This document shows positions 1-4,734 of a stretch of DNA of 8,244 bases, in pieces; the first letter of the stretch is position 1, and every line of letters starts with the position of its first letter. A program made the translations under genes and the position numbers. The notes beneath the pieces were generated by a model. The model did no database searches and was not told where the DNA came from. It saw nothing but the letters and a program-made list of their open reading frames with translations. Source of the stretch: an uncultured Lachnobacterium sp. (GTDB taxonomy: Bacteria; Bacillota; Clostridia; Lachnospirales; Lachnospiraceae); the NCBI GenBank assembly GCA_900548765.1, contig URLU01000096.1, positions 1-8,244 on the forward strand, given 5' to 3'.

Positions 1-62
1 CAGCTGGATAGAGCACTTGGCTACGGACCAAGGTGTCGGGAGTTCGAATCTTCTCACGCACG
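1..62 (+). tRNA. tRNA-Arg(ACG), 5' end cut off by the window
   Basis: This is the 3' part of a tRNA. The D-arm remnant runs into GAGC at 11-14. The anticodon stem CTTGG (16-20) pairs with CCAAG (28-32) around the 7-base loop CTACGGA, which places the anticodon ACG at 23-25, so it reads arginine CGN codons (A34 is normally deaminated to inosine). A five-base variable loop precedes a T arm with the TTCGAAT loop (43-49); its stem GGGAG/CTTCT has two G-U pairs. The 3' acceptor strand CACGCAC (55-61) and discriminator G62 are followed directly by TTT, so CCA is not encoded and must be added enzymatically. About 13 bases of the 5' end lie outside the window. Confidence 0.95.
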
Positions 63-64
63 TT

Positions 65-114
65 TTATTAACGAAAAAAGACAGGATTTATATCCTGTCT
101 TTTTTCGTTAATAA
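65..114 (+). terminator. Long perfect hairpin terminator after tRNA-Arg
   Basis: A perfect 23-bp inverted repeat: arm 65-87, four-base loop TTAT (88-91), arm 92-114. Each arm contains a run of six A (left) or six T (right) flanked by CAGGAT/ATCCTG near the loop. It starts two bases after the tRNA discriminator base, so it very probably ends the tRNA transcript. The T run lies inside the right arm and its complement is in the left arm, so the structure is symmetrical and could end transcription on either strand. Confidence 0.9.
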
Positions 115-370
115 AGTGTCGCGGAAGGTGCAAACTGTGAGTTCAATCTCTGCCCTGCTTCGGTCGGCTGAAACCAAGCTCCATTGGACCTTGTCAGCCT
201 TCTCATGAACGTTGGGAAATTACCATGAAAGATAAGAATTGGGTTTTAAAAGGAGATTTAGCAGTGAGAGATTGAAGATTTATGTTCTATATGATAATAT
301 ACACAGTACGATAGTTAAGATATCCGAAAAGCAAATTGTACGCGGAAAGAGCACAATCTGAATAGTATAA
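115..370. other. 256-base stretch without a convincing gene
   Basis: This stretch lies between the tRNA terminator and the first protein gene. It holds a hairpin (166-199), a 16-codon ORF (225-275) with only a weak GGGA upstream, and a good Shine-Dalgarno sequence AGGAG (251-255) placed 8 bases before a GTG that opens only three codons. A second frame is open from 236 to a stop at 359-361 with only TTG starts (239, 272). A weak promoter-like pair TTGAAG (272-277) and GATAAT (293-298), spacer 15, could serve the next gene. The 5' half (about 115-220) is visibly more GC-rich than the AT-rich 3' half, which may mean it is a relic or a structured element. No tRNA, T-box or known riboswitch core was recognised. 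Confidence 0.5.
166..199. other. Hairpin in the tRNA-Arg downstream region
   Basis: GGCTGA (166-171) pairs perfectly with TCAGCC (194-199), and an inner CCAA (174-177) pairs with TTGG (184-187) around GCTCCA. The two helices are separated by a small asymmetric internal loop. There is no T run after it, so it is not an intrinsic terminator. It could be part of a small structured RNA or of a dispersed repeat; the sequence alone does not say which. Confidence 0.45.
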
Positions 371-1327
371 ATGATTAGAAAAATTGAAATAAATCAAAAT
401 GAATTAACAAATAATAAAATAATGGAGATATATTCTTCCCTCAGTGAAGTTCAGCTTTTGCATTATTATGAGCCAAAGCCGGGGATTTTTATAGCAGAAA
501 GTCCTATTGTTATCGAGAGAGCCCTGGCTGCCGGCTATGTGCCTGAATCTGTGTTGATTGAAGACAAGACAGCAGAGGATGACTATAATCAGGCTGTGAT
601 AGAGAGCTGTAGCGAGGCTTGTGAGAAAAATGGCATTGCTGAGCTGTCTGTGTATGTGGCACCAGAAGAACTGCTGGTTAAAATCACAGGTTATAGGCTG
701 ACCAGAGGCATGCTTTGTGCCATGAGGCGTAGGACTCTTATGTCACCCGAAGAATTGTGTGAGAGTATTGAGAAGACATACGATGGAAAAGTAAATATAG
801 GGAAGAACTTTGAAATTGATAAGTGGACTACAAATTATATGGATGAACAAAGTATAAATTCACATTGCAGGATTGCAATTCTTGAAGATGTGGTAAATCC
901 TACCAATGTTGGTGCCATAGTCAGGTCAGCAGCGGCATTAAATATTGATGCCATAATGCTTACATCAGCAAGTGCAGACCCACTATACAGGAGGGCTGTG
1001 AGAGTCAGCATGGGAACGATTTTTCAGATACCATGGACTGTTATTCCGGATGGGGAGTGGCAGGATAAGACCATAACCATGCTTCATGACAGGGGCTTTA
1101 AGCTGGTTTCCATGGCACTTAAGGAAAATACGAGGAGTATAGCGGACCCTGTTTTTAAATCAGAGGATAAGCTTGCAATCGTGCTTGGAACAGAAGGTGA
1201 GGGTCTTAAGAATAAGACCATTGAGATGAGTGATTACACTGTAAAAATCCCGATGAGCCATGGTGTTGATTCACTGAATGTTGCGGCGGCTAGTGCTGTG
1301 GCGTTTTGGGCACTTGCAAATACCTGA
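371..1327 (+). CDS. TrmH/SpoU-family RNA 2'-O-methyltransferase
   Basis: The 318-residue protein belongs to the SPOUT class, which transfers methyl from S-adenosylmethionine to a ribose 2'-OH of rRNA or tRNA in the cytoplasm. The C-terminal half carries the three SpoU motifs: NPTNVGAIVR (176-185) with the catalytic-type Asn and Arg, LGTEGEGL (272-279), and IPM...SLNVAAA (293-307), which together form the trefoil knot that binds the cofactor. The N-terminal part (about 25-120, with FIAESPIVIERAL at 40-52) resembles the substrate-binding domain of clostridial members. An in-frame TAA lies directly before ATG 371, so that is the longest possible start. It has no clear Shine-Dalgarno sequence, and neither does the next ATG at 422; homologous sequence begins near residue 5-25. 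It stands alone, with no terminator visible after it. The methylated nucleotide cannot be told from sequence. Confidence 0.93.
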   Translation: MIRKIEINQNELTNNKIMEIYSSLSEVQLLHYYEPKPGIFIAESPIVIERALAAGYVPESVLIEDKTAEDDYNQAVIESCSEACEKNGIAELSVYVAPEELLVKITGYRLTRGMLCAMRRRTLMSPEELCESIEKTYDGKVNIGKNFEIDKWTTNYMDEQSINSHCRIAILEDVVNPTNVGAIVRSAAALNIDAIMLTSASADPLYRRAVRVSMGTIFQIPWTVIPDGEWQDKTITMLHDRGFKLVSMALKENTRSIADPVFKSEDKLAIVLGTEGEGLKNKTIEMSDYTVKIPMSHGVDSLNVAAASAVAFWALANT

Positions 1328-1371
1328 CATAGCCTAATGCGTATTGTAGTTTATTTTATGAAATAACTTGA

Positions 1372-1461
1372 AGTATGTATTGTCAGCATATTATGTATTG
1401 TCAGTACATTACACAGTGCCAGTACATTATGCAGTGCCAGTACATTATGCAACAACAGCAT
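1372..1461. repeat. Five tandem 18-bp repeats
   Basis: Five back-to-back 18-base units at 1372-1389, 1390-1407, 1408-1425, 1426-1443 and 1444-1461. The consensus is close to ATTATGCAGTGCCAGTAC. Units 3 and 4 are nearly identical; units 1 and 2 share TATTGTCAG in place of CAGTGCCAG; unit 5 diverges in the middle (CAACAACAG). The array fills most of the gap between the RNA methyltransferase and the PfkB kinase and ends about 20 bases before the kinase's putative promoter. It may be an iteron-like protein-binding array or a simple slippage-derived minisatellite. Confidence 0.9.
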
Positions 1462-1480
1462 ATAAGCTTTAGGACTTAAA

Positions 1481-1508
1481 TTGAAAAAATAATACACCAT
1501 GATGAAAT
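1481..1508 (+). promoter_or_regulatory. Putative promoter for the PfkB kinase
   Basis: TTGAAA (1481-1486) is followed 16 bases later by TGAAAT (1503-1508), with a TG at 1500-1501 making an extended -10. Transcription would begin near 1515, only a few bases before the AGGAG ribosome binding site at 1522-1526. The -10 matches the consensus at only four of six positions, so this is a candidate. Confidence 0.35.
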
Positions 1509-1531
1509 AAAAGAATAAGCGAGGAGAAAAA

Positions 1532-2452
1532 ATGAGTATAGTAGTTTTAGGAGCAGTATTTGTAGATATAAAAGGATTTCCAGAGTCGCAGTATATTCCG
1601 GATGGGAGAAATGCCGGACGAATCGAGTATATACAGGGCGGCGTCAGCAGAAATGTGGTGGAGGATATAGCAAATCTTGAGCTCCGCCCCACATTTATCA
1701 GTATAGTTGATGAATCTGCTCTTGGAACAGATGTGCTTAGAAAATTAAATGACCACAAGGTAAATACAGATTATATGCAGGTAATTCCAAACGGAATGGG
1801 AACATGGCTTGCTGTTTTTGATGAAAAAGGCGATTTGGCAGGTTCAATCTCACAGAGACCAAATCTTGCGCCAGTTTTAGACATCCTTGAGGAAAAGGGG
1901 GACGAGATATTTCAAAAGGCATCATCTGTTGTGCTTGAGATAGATATGGACAAGGATATCGTGAAGAAAACAGTACAATTAGCAGAAAAATATAATAAGA
2001 AACTTTTTGGAGTGGTAAGCAATATGTCTATTGCTGTAGAACGCAGAGATTTTTTGCAGAAGTTTGACTGTCTGATTTGTAACAAGCAGGAGGCAGGAAT
2101 TTTCTTTACAGAAGATTATGAGGATATGAAGCAGGATGAATTACTGCCTATAATCTGTGAGAGAATAGAGAGAGGCAAGATTAACTCTATCATTGTCACT
2201 ATGGGAGGAGATGGAGCAATTTATGCCTCAAGAAATGGAGAAAAGGGCTTCTGTCCTGCTAAAAAGGTCATGGTAAAGGATACAACCGGTGCAGGAGACG
2301 CATTCTGTGCAGGTGTTGCAAGTGCGCTGACCTATGGCAAAAGCCTGGCTGCTGCCTGCGAGATTGGAAGCAGGCTTGCTGCATCTGTCATTACATCATC
2401 AAGCAACGTATGTCCGAGATTTCTGCCGGAAGAACTTGGAATTGAGATCTAA
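1532..2452 (+). CDS. PfkB-family kinase, pseudouridine kinase-like
   Basis: A 306-residue ribokinase/PfkB-fold kinase, normal length for the family, which phosphorylates a sugar or nucleoside with ATP in the cytoplasm. The substrate-side glycine pair is in IQGGVSRNV (34-42). VTMGGDGA (222-229) and the PfkB signature DTTGAGDAF (250-258) supply the nucleotide-binding site, with Asp256 as the expected catalytic base. The N-terminal half, GRIEYIQGGVSRNVVEDIA (29-47) and LAVFDEKGDLAGSIS (93-107), matches pseudouridine kinase (PsuK) better than ribokinase or 6-phosphofructokinase, so conversion of pseudouridine to its 5'-phosphate is the best guess. The usual partner, pseudouridine-5'-phosphate glycosidase (PsuG), is not next to it, and the PsuK-typical Asp-Met after the DEKG segment is replaced by Gln-Arg, so the substrate is not certain. 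AGGAG at 1522-1526 sits 5 bases before the ATG. It is a single-gene unit with its own terminator. Confidence 0.93.
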   Translation: MSIVVLGAVFVDIKGFPESQYIPDGRNAGRIEYIQGGVSRNVVEDIANLELRPTFISIVDESALGTDVLRKLNDHKVNTDYMQVIPNGMGTWLAVFDEKGDLAGSISQRPNLAPVLDILEEKGDEIFQKASSVVLEIDMDKDIVKKTVQLAEKYNKKLFGVVSNMSIAVERRDFLQKFDCLICNKQEAGIFFTEDYEDMKQDELLPIICERIERGKINSIIVTMGGDGAIYASRNGEKGFCPAKKVMVKDTTGAGDAFCAGVASALTYGKSLAAACEIGSRLAASVITSSSNVCPRFLPEELGIEI

Positions 2453-2458
2453 TAGTTT

Positions 2459-2496
2459 AAGCTGTCATTACATAGTCTGTACATGGCAGCTTTTCT
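2459..2496 (+). terminator. Intrinsic terminator of the PfkB kinase gene
   Basis: AAGCTGTCAT (2459-2468) pairs with ATGGCAGCTT (2483-2492) over 10 base pairs, including one G-U, around a 14-base loop. The right arm runs into TTTTCT (2491-2496). It starts seven bases after the stop codon. Confidence 0.8.
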
Positions 2497-2515
2497 GCAT
2501 TTAGCCCTAAAAAAT

Positions 2516-2543
2516 AAGACAGACTCTTGGGTGAGTCTGCCTT
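2516..2543 (-). terminator. Hairpin, terminator-like only on the minus strand
   Basis: CAGACTC (2520-2526) pairs perfectly with GAGTCTG (2533-2539) around TTGGGT, and AAG (2516-2518) pairs with CTT (2541-2543) across one A-C mismatch. On the + strand no T run follows. Read on the minus strand the hairpin is followed by ATTTTTT (2515 down to 2509), which looks like an intrinsic terminator, but no minus-strand gene ends here. It may instead be a regulatory hairpin, or may block antisense transcription into the kinase. Confidence 0.4.
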
Positions 2544-2577
2544 GAGGGGAGTATAAATAATTAATAAGAGGTATAAC

Positions 2578-2607
2578 ATTGAAAAGGTTTCCCTTTTCAA
2601 TTAGGAT
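2578..2607 (+). promoter_or_regulatory. Perfect palindrome overlapping a putative promoter
   Basis: ATTGAAAAGG (2578-2587) and CCTTTTCAAT (2592-2601) form a perfect 10-bp inverted repeat around TTTC. The left arm contains TTGAAA (2579-2584), a five-of-six match to a -35 box, and 17 bases later lies TAGGAT (2602-2607), a four-of-six match to a -10. The palindrome would therefore cover the -35 and the whole spacer, as an operator would. It lies about 140 bases before the tetrad-repeat gene and is the only promoter candidate I see for it. There is no T run after it, so termination is unlikely. The operator role is inference. Confidence 0.4.
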
Positions 2608-2655
2608 TATACGTTACAGGAAACTAAAAAGCAAGTTGTATATGAATATTTTTTT

Positions 2656-2672
2656 TATTGTCGTACACAATA
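2656..2672. promoter_or_regulatory. Short inverted repeat TATTGT-N5-ACAATA
   Basis: TATTGT (2656-2661) and ACAATA (2667-2672) form a perfect 6-bp dyad with a five-base spacer, just after a run of eight T. The size and spacing would suit a dimeric regulator, or it could be a small leader hairpin about 70 bases before the tetrad-repeat gene. Its short length makes chance occurrence possible. Confidence 0.3.
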
Positions 2673-2741
2673 TCCTTGTAACAAATGAGCGTGAAGCCAG
2701 TCATTATCTGCTTTGCGCCTGTTAACAAGGAGGAAAAATAA

Positions 2742-2933
2742 ATGGCAAAAAATAACAACTCTGGAAACGCATTAGACAGAGTAACCAACAAGACAACAAA
2801 TAAGGCTGCAGACAAGACAACAAATAAGACAACCAACAAGACAACCAACAAGACAACCAACAAGACAACAAACAGAGCAACAGACAGAACTACAGATAAG
2901 GCTACAGATAAAACAACAGATTCTAACTATTAG
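2742..2933 (+). CDS. 63-residue Thr/Asn/Lys tetrad-repeat protein, unknown function
   Basis: I do not recognise a known family. After a short head (MAKNNNSGN) almost the whole protein is a four-residue repeat: ALDR, VTNK, TTNK, AADK, four TTNK, TTNR, ATDR, TTDK, ATDK, TTDS, ending NY. Every fourth residue from 13 to 57 is Lys or Arg. The residue before it is mostly Asn up to 44 and always Asp from 48 on, so the C-terminal third is charge-balanced while the middle is basic; the net charge is about +7. There is no signal peptide, membrane segment or Cys, and it is probably disordered or a charged single helix. Translation is well supported: AAGGAGG (2727-2733) lies 8 bases before the ATG, and a strong terminator follows. 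A nucleic-acid-binding, stress-protective or spacer role can be imagined, but none is shown. Confidence 0.75.
   Translation: MAKNNNSGNALDRVTNKTTNKAADKTTNKTTNKTTNKTTNKTTNRATDRTTDKATDKTTDSNY
2769..2924 (+). repeat. Tandem 12-bp coding repeat
   Basis: Thirteen 12-base units encode the four-residue repeats. Three consecutive units (2829-2864) are identical, ACAACCAACAAG, and the flanking units differ mainly by C/T, C/A or A/G changes that keep Thr, Asn/Asp or Lys. A unit of 12 bases preserves the reading frame, so slippage would change protein length without breaking the gene. The degenerate outer units and identical inner ones suggest recent expansion in the centre. Confidence 0.9.
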
Positions 2934-2967
2934 TACAAGCTGATTTTTATCTAAAAGTGCATAGTAT

Positions 2968-2998
2968 ATAAGGAGATGTGAATACATCTCCTTATTTT
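2968..2998 (+). terminator. Intrinsic terminator of the tetrad-repeat gene
   Basis: A perfect 12-bp stem, ATAAGGAGATGT (2968-2979) with ACATCTCCTTAT (2984-2995), around a GAAT loop, followed by TTT. It lies 34 bases after the stop codon and closes the small gene as its own unit. Confidence 0.85.
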
Positions 2999-3014
2999 AA
3001 TACCAAGGTATGCA

Positions 3015-3130
3015 AGAAAAGCTGCCAGTGACAGTTTTTATGTATTCAATGGCATAGCTGATGGCTATATGTCAGAGCATGCAATAGAAGCCGTCAGTTG
3101 CCAGGCATCCAGAAAAGCTGCCGGTGGCAG
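3015..3130. repeat. 20-bp direct repeat with internal dyad upstream of the rhodanese gene
   Basis: Copy 1 (3015-3034) and copy 2 (3111-3130) match at 18 of 20 bases: AGAAAAGCTGCC, then A or G, GTG, then A or G, CAG after the fourth base of the variable part. Copy 2 contains the perfect dyad CTGCC-GGT-GGCAG; in copy 1 the two differences spoil one pair. The copies start 96 bases apart, in the gap before the rhodanese gene. They could be paired binding sites or the remains of a small duplication. Confidence 0.7.
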
Positions 3131-3164
3131 GTTGGATGGTATTTTAGCAGGTGTGGGAGGAAAA

Positions 3165-3449
3165 ATGGATTTTGATATTGTGTATGTGCGGGACTTGATG
3201 AGAACTATAAAGGAAAAGGATGCAGTTGTAATAGACTTGAGAGAAAAAAGGGAATATCAGGCAGGACATTTTCCAGGTGCTATAAGCATGCCGCTTGATG
3301 ATACTGATGTGTATGAAAATATACTGGACAGAGATCAATATTATATCCTCTACTGTGACCATGGAGGCAGCAGCATGCAGCTTGCCAGATATCTGGGGAG
3401 AAGAGGGTACAGTGTTGCAAGTGTAATAGGTGGATTTTCTGTCATGTAG
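3165..3449 (+). CDS. Single-domain rhodanese-like protein
   Basis: A 94-residue stand-alone rhodanese domain, a family that carries sulfur as a cysteine persulfide in the cytoplasm. VVIDLREKREYQAGHFPGAI (21-40) is the typical D-R-E-Y-x-x-G-H-I/F-P-G-A block. YCDHGGSS (63-70) is the active-site loop with Cys64, and the ending VIGGF (88-92) is the last typical strand. The frame is open to an ATG at 3069, but ATG 3165 was chosen because GGGAGG (3155-3160) sits just before it and the conserved domain begins there; the 32 extra residues look non-coding and contain the direct repeat. Spacing to the ATG is short (4 bases). The protein stops soon after GGF, a little earlier than most rhodaneses, which usually run on for 5-15 residues, so a slightly trimmed C-terminus is possible. 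The sulfur donor and acceptor are unknown. Confidence 0.88.
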   Translation: MDFDIVYVRDLMRTIKEKDAVVIDLREKREYQAGHFPGAISMPLDDTDVYENILDRDQYYILYCDHGGSSMQLARYLGRRGYSVASVIGGFSVM

Positions 3450-3567
3450 CAGATTTTTACGCATTAATTTAAGGATTAAGAAAATCTTTATGAAAAAACT
3501 ATTTCAAAAACTGCAAGAATGTGTAACAATAAACTAGTGAGACTATGTTTTTTGGGAGATACAGTAA

Positions 3568-4722
3568 ATGAAGACATTTGAATTAGTTGCACCATGTCAT
3601 TTTGGCATGGAGGCAGTTTTGAAAAGAGAAATATATGATTTGGGTTACGAGATAACAAAGGTCGAGGATGGAAGGATAACCTTCGAGGGAGACGCAGAGG
3701 CAATCTGCCGTGCAAACATTTTTTTAAGAAGTGCAGAGCGTGTGCTCTTACAGGTAGGCAGATTTACAGCCACAAGCTTTGATGAGCTCTTTGAAAATGT
3801 AAAAGCCCTTCCATGGGAGATGTATATACCAAAGGATGGCAAATTCTGGGTTAAAAAGGCTTCATCCATAAAGAGCAAGCTTTTTTCACCTTCGGATATT
3901 CAGTCCATTGTAAAAAAAGCAATGGTGGAGAGAATGAAAAAGTCTTATCATCTGGATTGGTTCCCAGAGGATGGCGCATCATATCCAGTCCGCGTATTTT
4001 TAAACAAGGATGAGGTGATGGTGACACTGGATACCTCTGGTGAATCATTACATAAGAGAGGCTATCGTCTGGAAGCCAGCAAGGCTCCCATTACAGAGAC
4101 TCTTGCGGCAGCACTCATTATGCTGACACCATGGCACGGCGACAGAATACTGGTAGACCCATTCTGTGGAAGTGGTACATTTCCAATTGAGGCTGCCATG
4201 ATTGCTGCCAATATAGCACCAGGCATGAACAGGGAGTTTACAGCCGAGAGCTGGACAAACTTCATACCCAAGAAGCTGTGGTATGAGACAGTAAAGGAAG
4301 CCGAGGATATGGTGGACACCGATATTCAGGTAGATATACAGGGCTACGATATTGATGCAGATGTGGTAGCTTCGGCAAGGGAAAATGCAAAGAGAGCAGG
4401 TGTAGACCACCTCATACATTTTCAGCAGAGGGCGGTCAAGGATTTGCACCATCCTAAGAAGTATGGTTTTATCATTTCCAATCCGCCATACGGAGAGAGA
4501 CTGGAAGAAAAATCGGCACTGCCAGAGCTCTATTCACAGATAGGAAAAGCCTATGCCGGGCTTGATTCCTGGTCTATGTACTTAATCACATCCTACGAGG
4601 ACACAGAGCGGTATGTGGGCAGAAAAGCGGACAAGAACCGTAAAATATACAATGGAATGATAAAGACCTATTTTTATCAGTTTATGGGACCAAAGCCACC
4701 GAAACGTAAGAAAGAAATGTAA
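3568..4722 (+). CDS. ypsC: THUMP-domain class I rRNA methyltransferase (YpsC/RlmL type)
   Basis: A 384-residue, full-length member of the family whose E. coli relative RlmL makes N2-methylguanosine at position 2445 of 23S rRNA. The N-terminal part (about 1-160) is the ferredoxin-like plus THUMP RNA-binding region. The Rossmann methyltransferase part has DPFCGSGTFPIEAA (197-210) as the S-adenosylmethionine loop, GYDID (259-263) as the acidic motif, and the catalytic NPPY (305-308) of amino-methylating enzymes. The C-terminal RKIYNGMIKTYFYQF (358-372) is also typical. GGGAG (3554-3558) lies 9 bases before the ATG. It heads a compact run of four genes, with the next start 12 bases after its stop. 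The E. coli enzyme is fused to RlmK; this one, like other Firmicutes members, is not. The exact target base here is inferred from the family. Confidence 0.95.
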   Translation: MKTFELVAPCHFGMEAVLKREIYDLGYEITKVEDGRITFEGDAEAICRANIFLRSAERVLLQVGRFTATSFDELFENVKALPWEMYIPKDGKFWVKKASSIKSKLFSPSDIQSIVKKAMVERMKKSYHLDWFPEDGASYPVRVFLNKDEVMVTLDTSGESLHKRGYRLEASKAPITETLAAALIMLTPWHGDRILVDPFCGSGTFPIEAAMIAANIAPGMNREFTAESWTNFIPKKLWYETVKEAEDMVDTDIQVDIQGYDIDADVVASARENAKRAGVDHLIHFQQRAVKDLHHPKKYGFIISNPPYGERLEEKSALPELYSQIGKAYAGLDSWSMYLITSYEDTERYVGRKADKNRKIYNGMIKTYFYQFMGPKPPKRKKEM

Positions 4723-4734
4723 TAAGGAAATATA

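Noticed and set aside
139..150. T-arm-like GAGTTCAATCTC as a second tRNA
   Set aside because: The loop is one base short, the stem has only three pairs, and no anticodon or acceptor arm can be built around it.
17..208. 63-codon open frame across tRNA-Arg and its terminator
   Set aside because: It overlaps the tRNA and the perfect terminator hairpin and has no ribosome binding site.
1348..1369. AT-rich hairpin TTATTT-TATG-AAATAA after the RNA methyltransferase gene
   Set aside because: The stem is only six A/T pairs and no T run follows, so I do not call a terminator.
1372..1461. CRISPR array
   Set aside because: The 18-bp units are contiguous with no unique spacers between them, and no cas genes are nearby.
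1351..1758. 135-codon minus-strand frame with a six-residue repeat at its C-terminal end
   Set aside because: The repeat is only the 18-bp DNA array read backwards, and the rest is antisense to the PfkB kinase gene, which has a clear ribosome binding site and family motifs.
2624..2987. Hydrophobic Cys/Leu/Val-rich minus-strand frames opposite the tetrad-repeat gene
   Set aside because: They are the reverse reading of the 12-bp repeat, have no Shine-Dalgarno sequence, and the + strand gene has one together with a terminator.
3069..3164. N-terminal extension of the rhodanese protein from ATG 3069
   Set aside because: No ribosome binding site precedes 3069, the added residues do not match the domain, and GGGAGG directly precedes ATG 3165.
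3470..3490. Weak hairpin TAAGGATT/AATCTTTA between the rhodanese gene and the THUMP methyltransferase gene
   Set aside because: It has eight mostly A/T pairs with one G-U and is followed by TGAAAAAAC rather than a T run.
4048..4452. Minus-strand frames opposite the THUMP methyltransferase, protease and amidase genes
   Set aside because: They are shadows of well-supported + strand genes and carry no recognisable motifs or ribosome binding sites.
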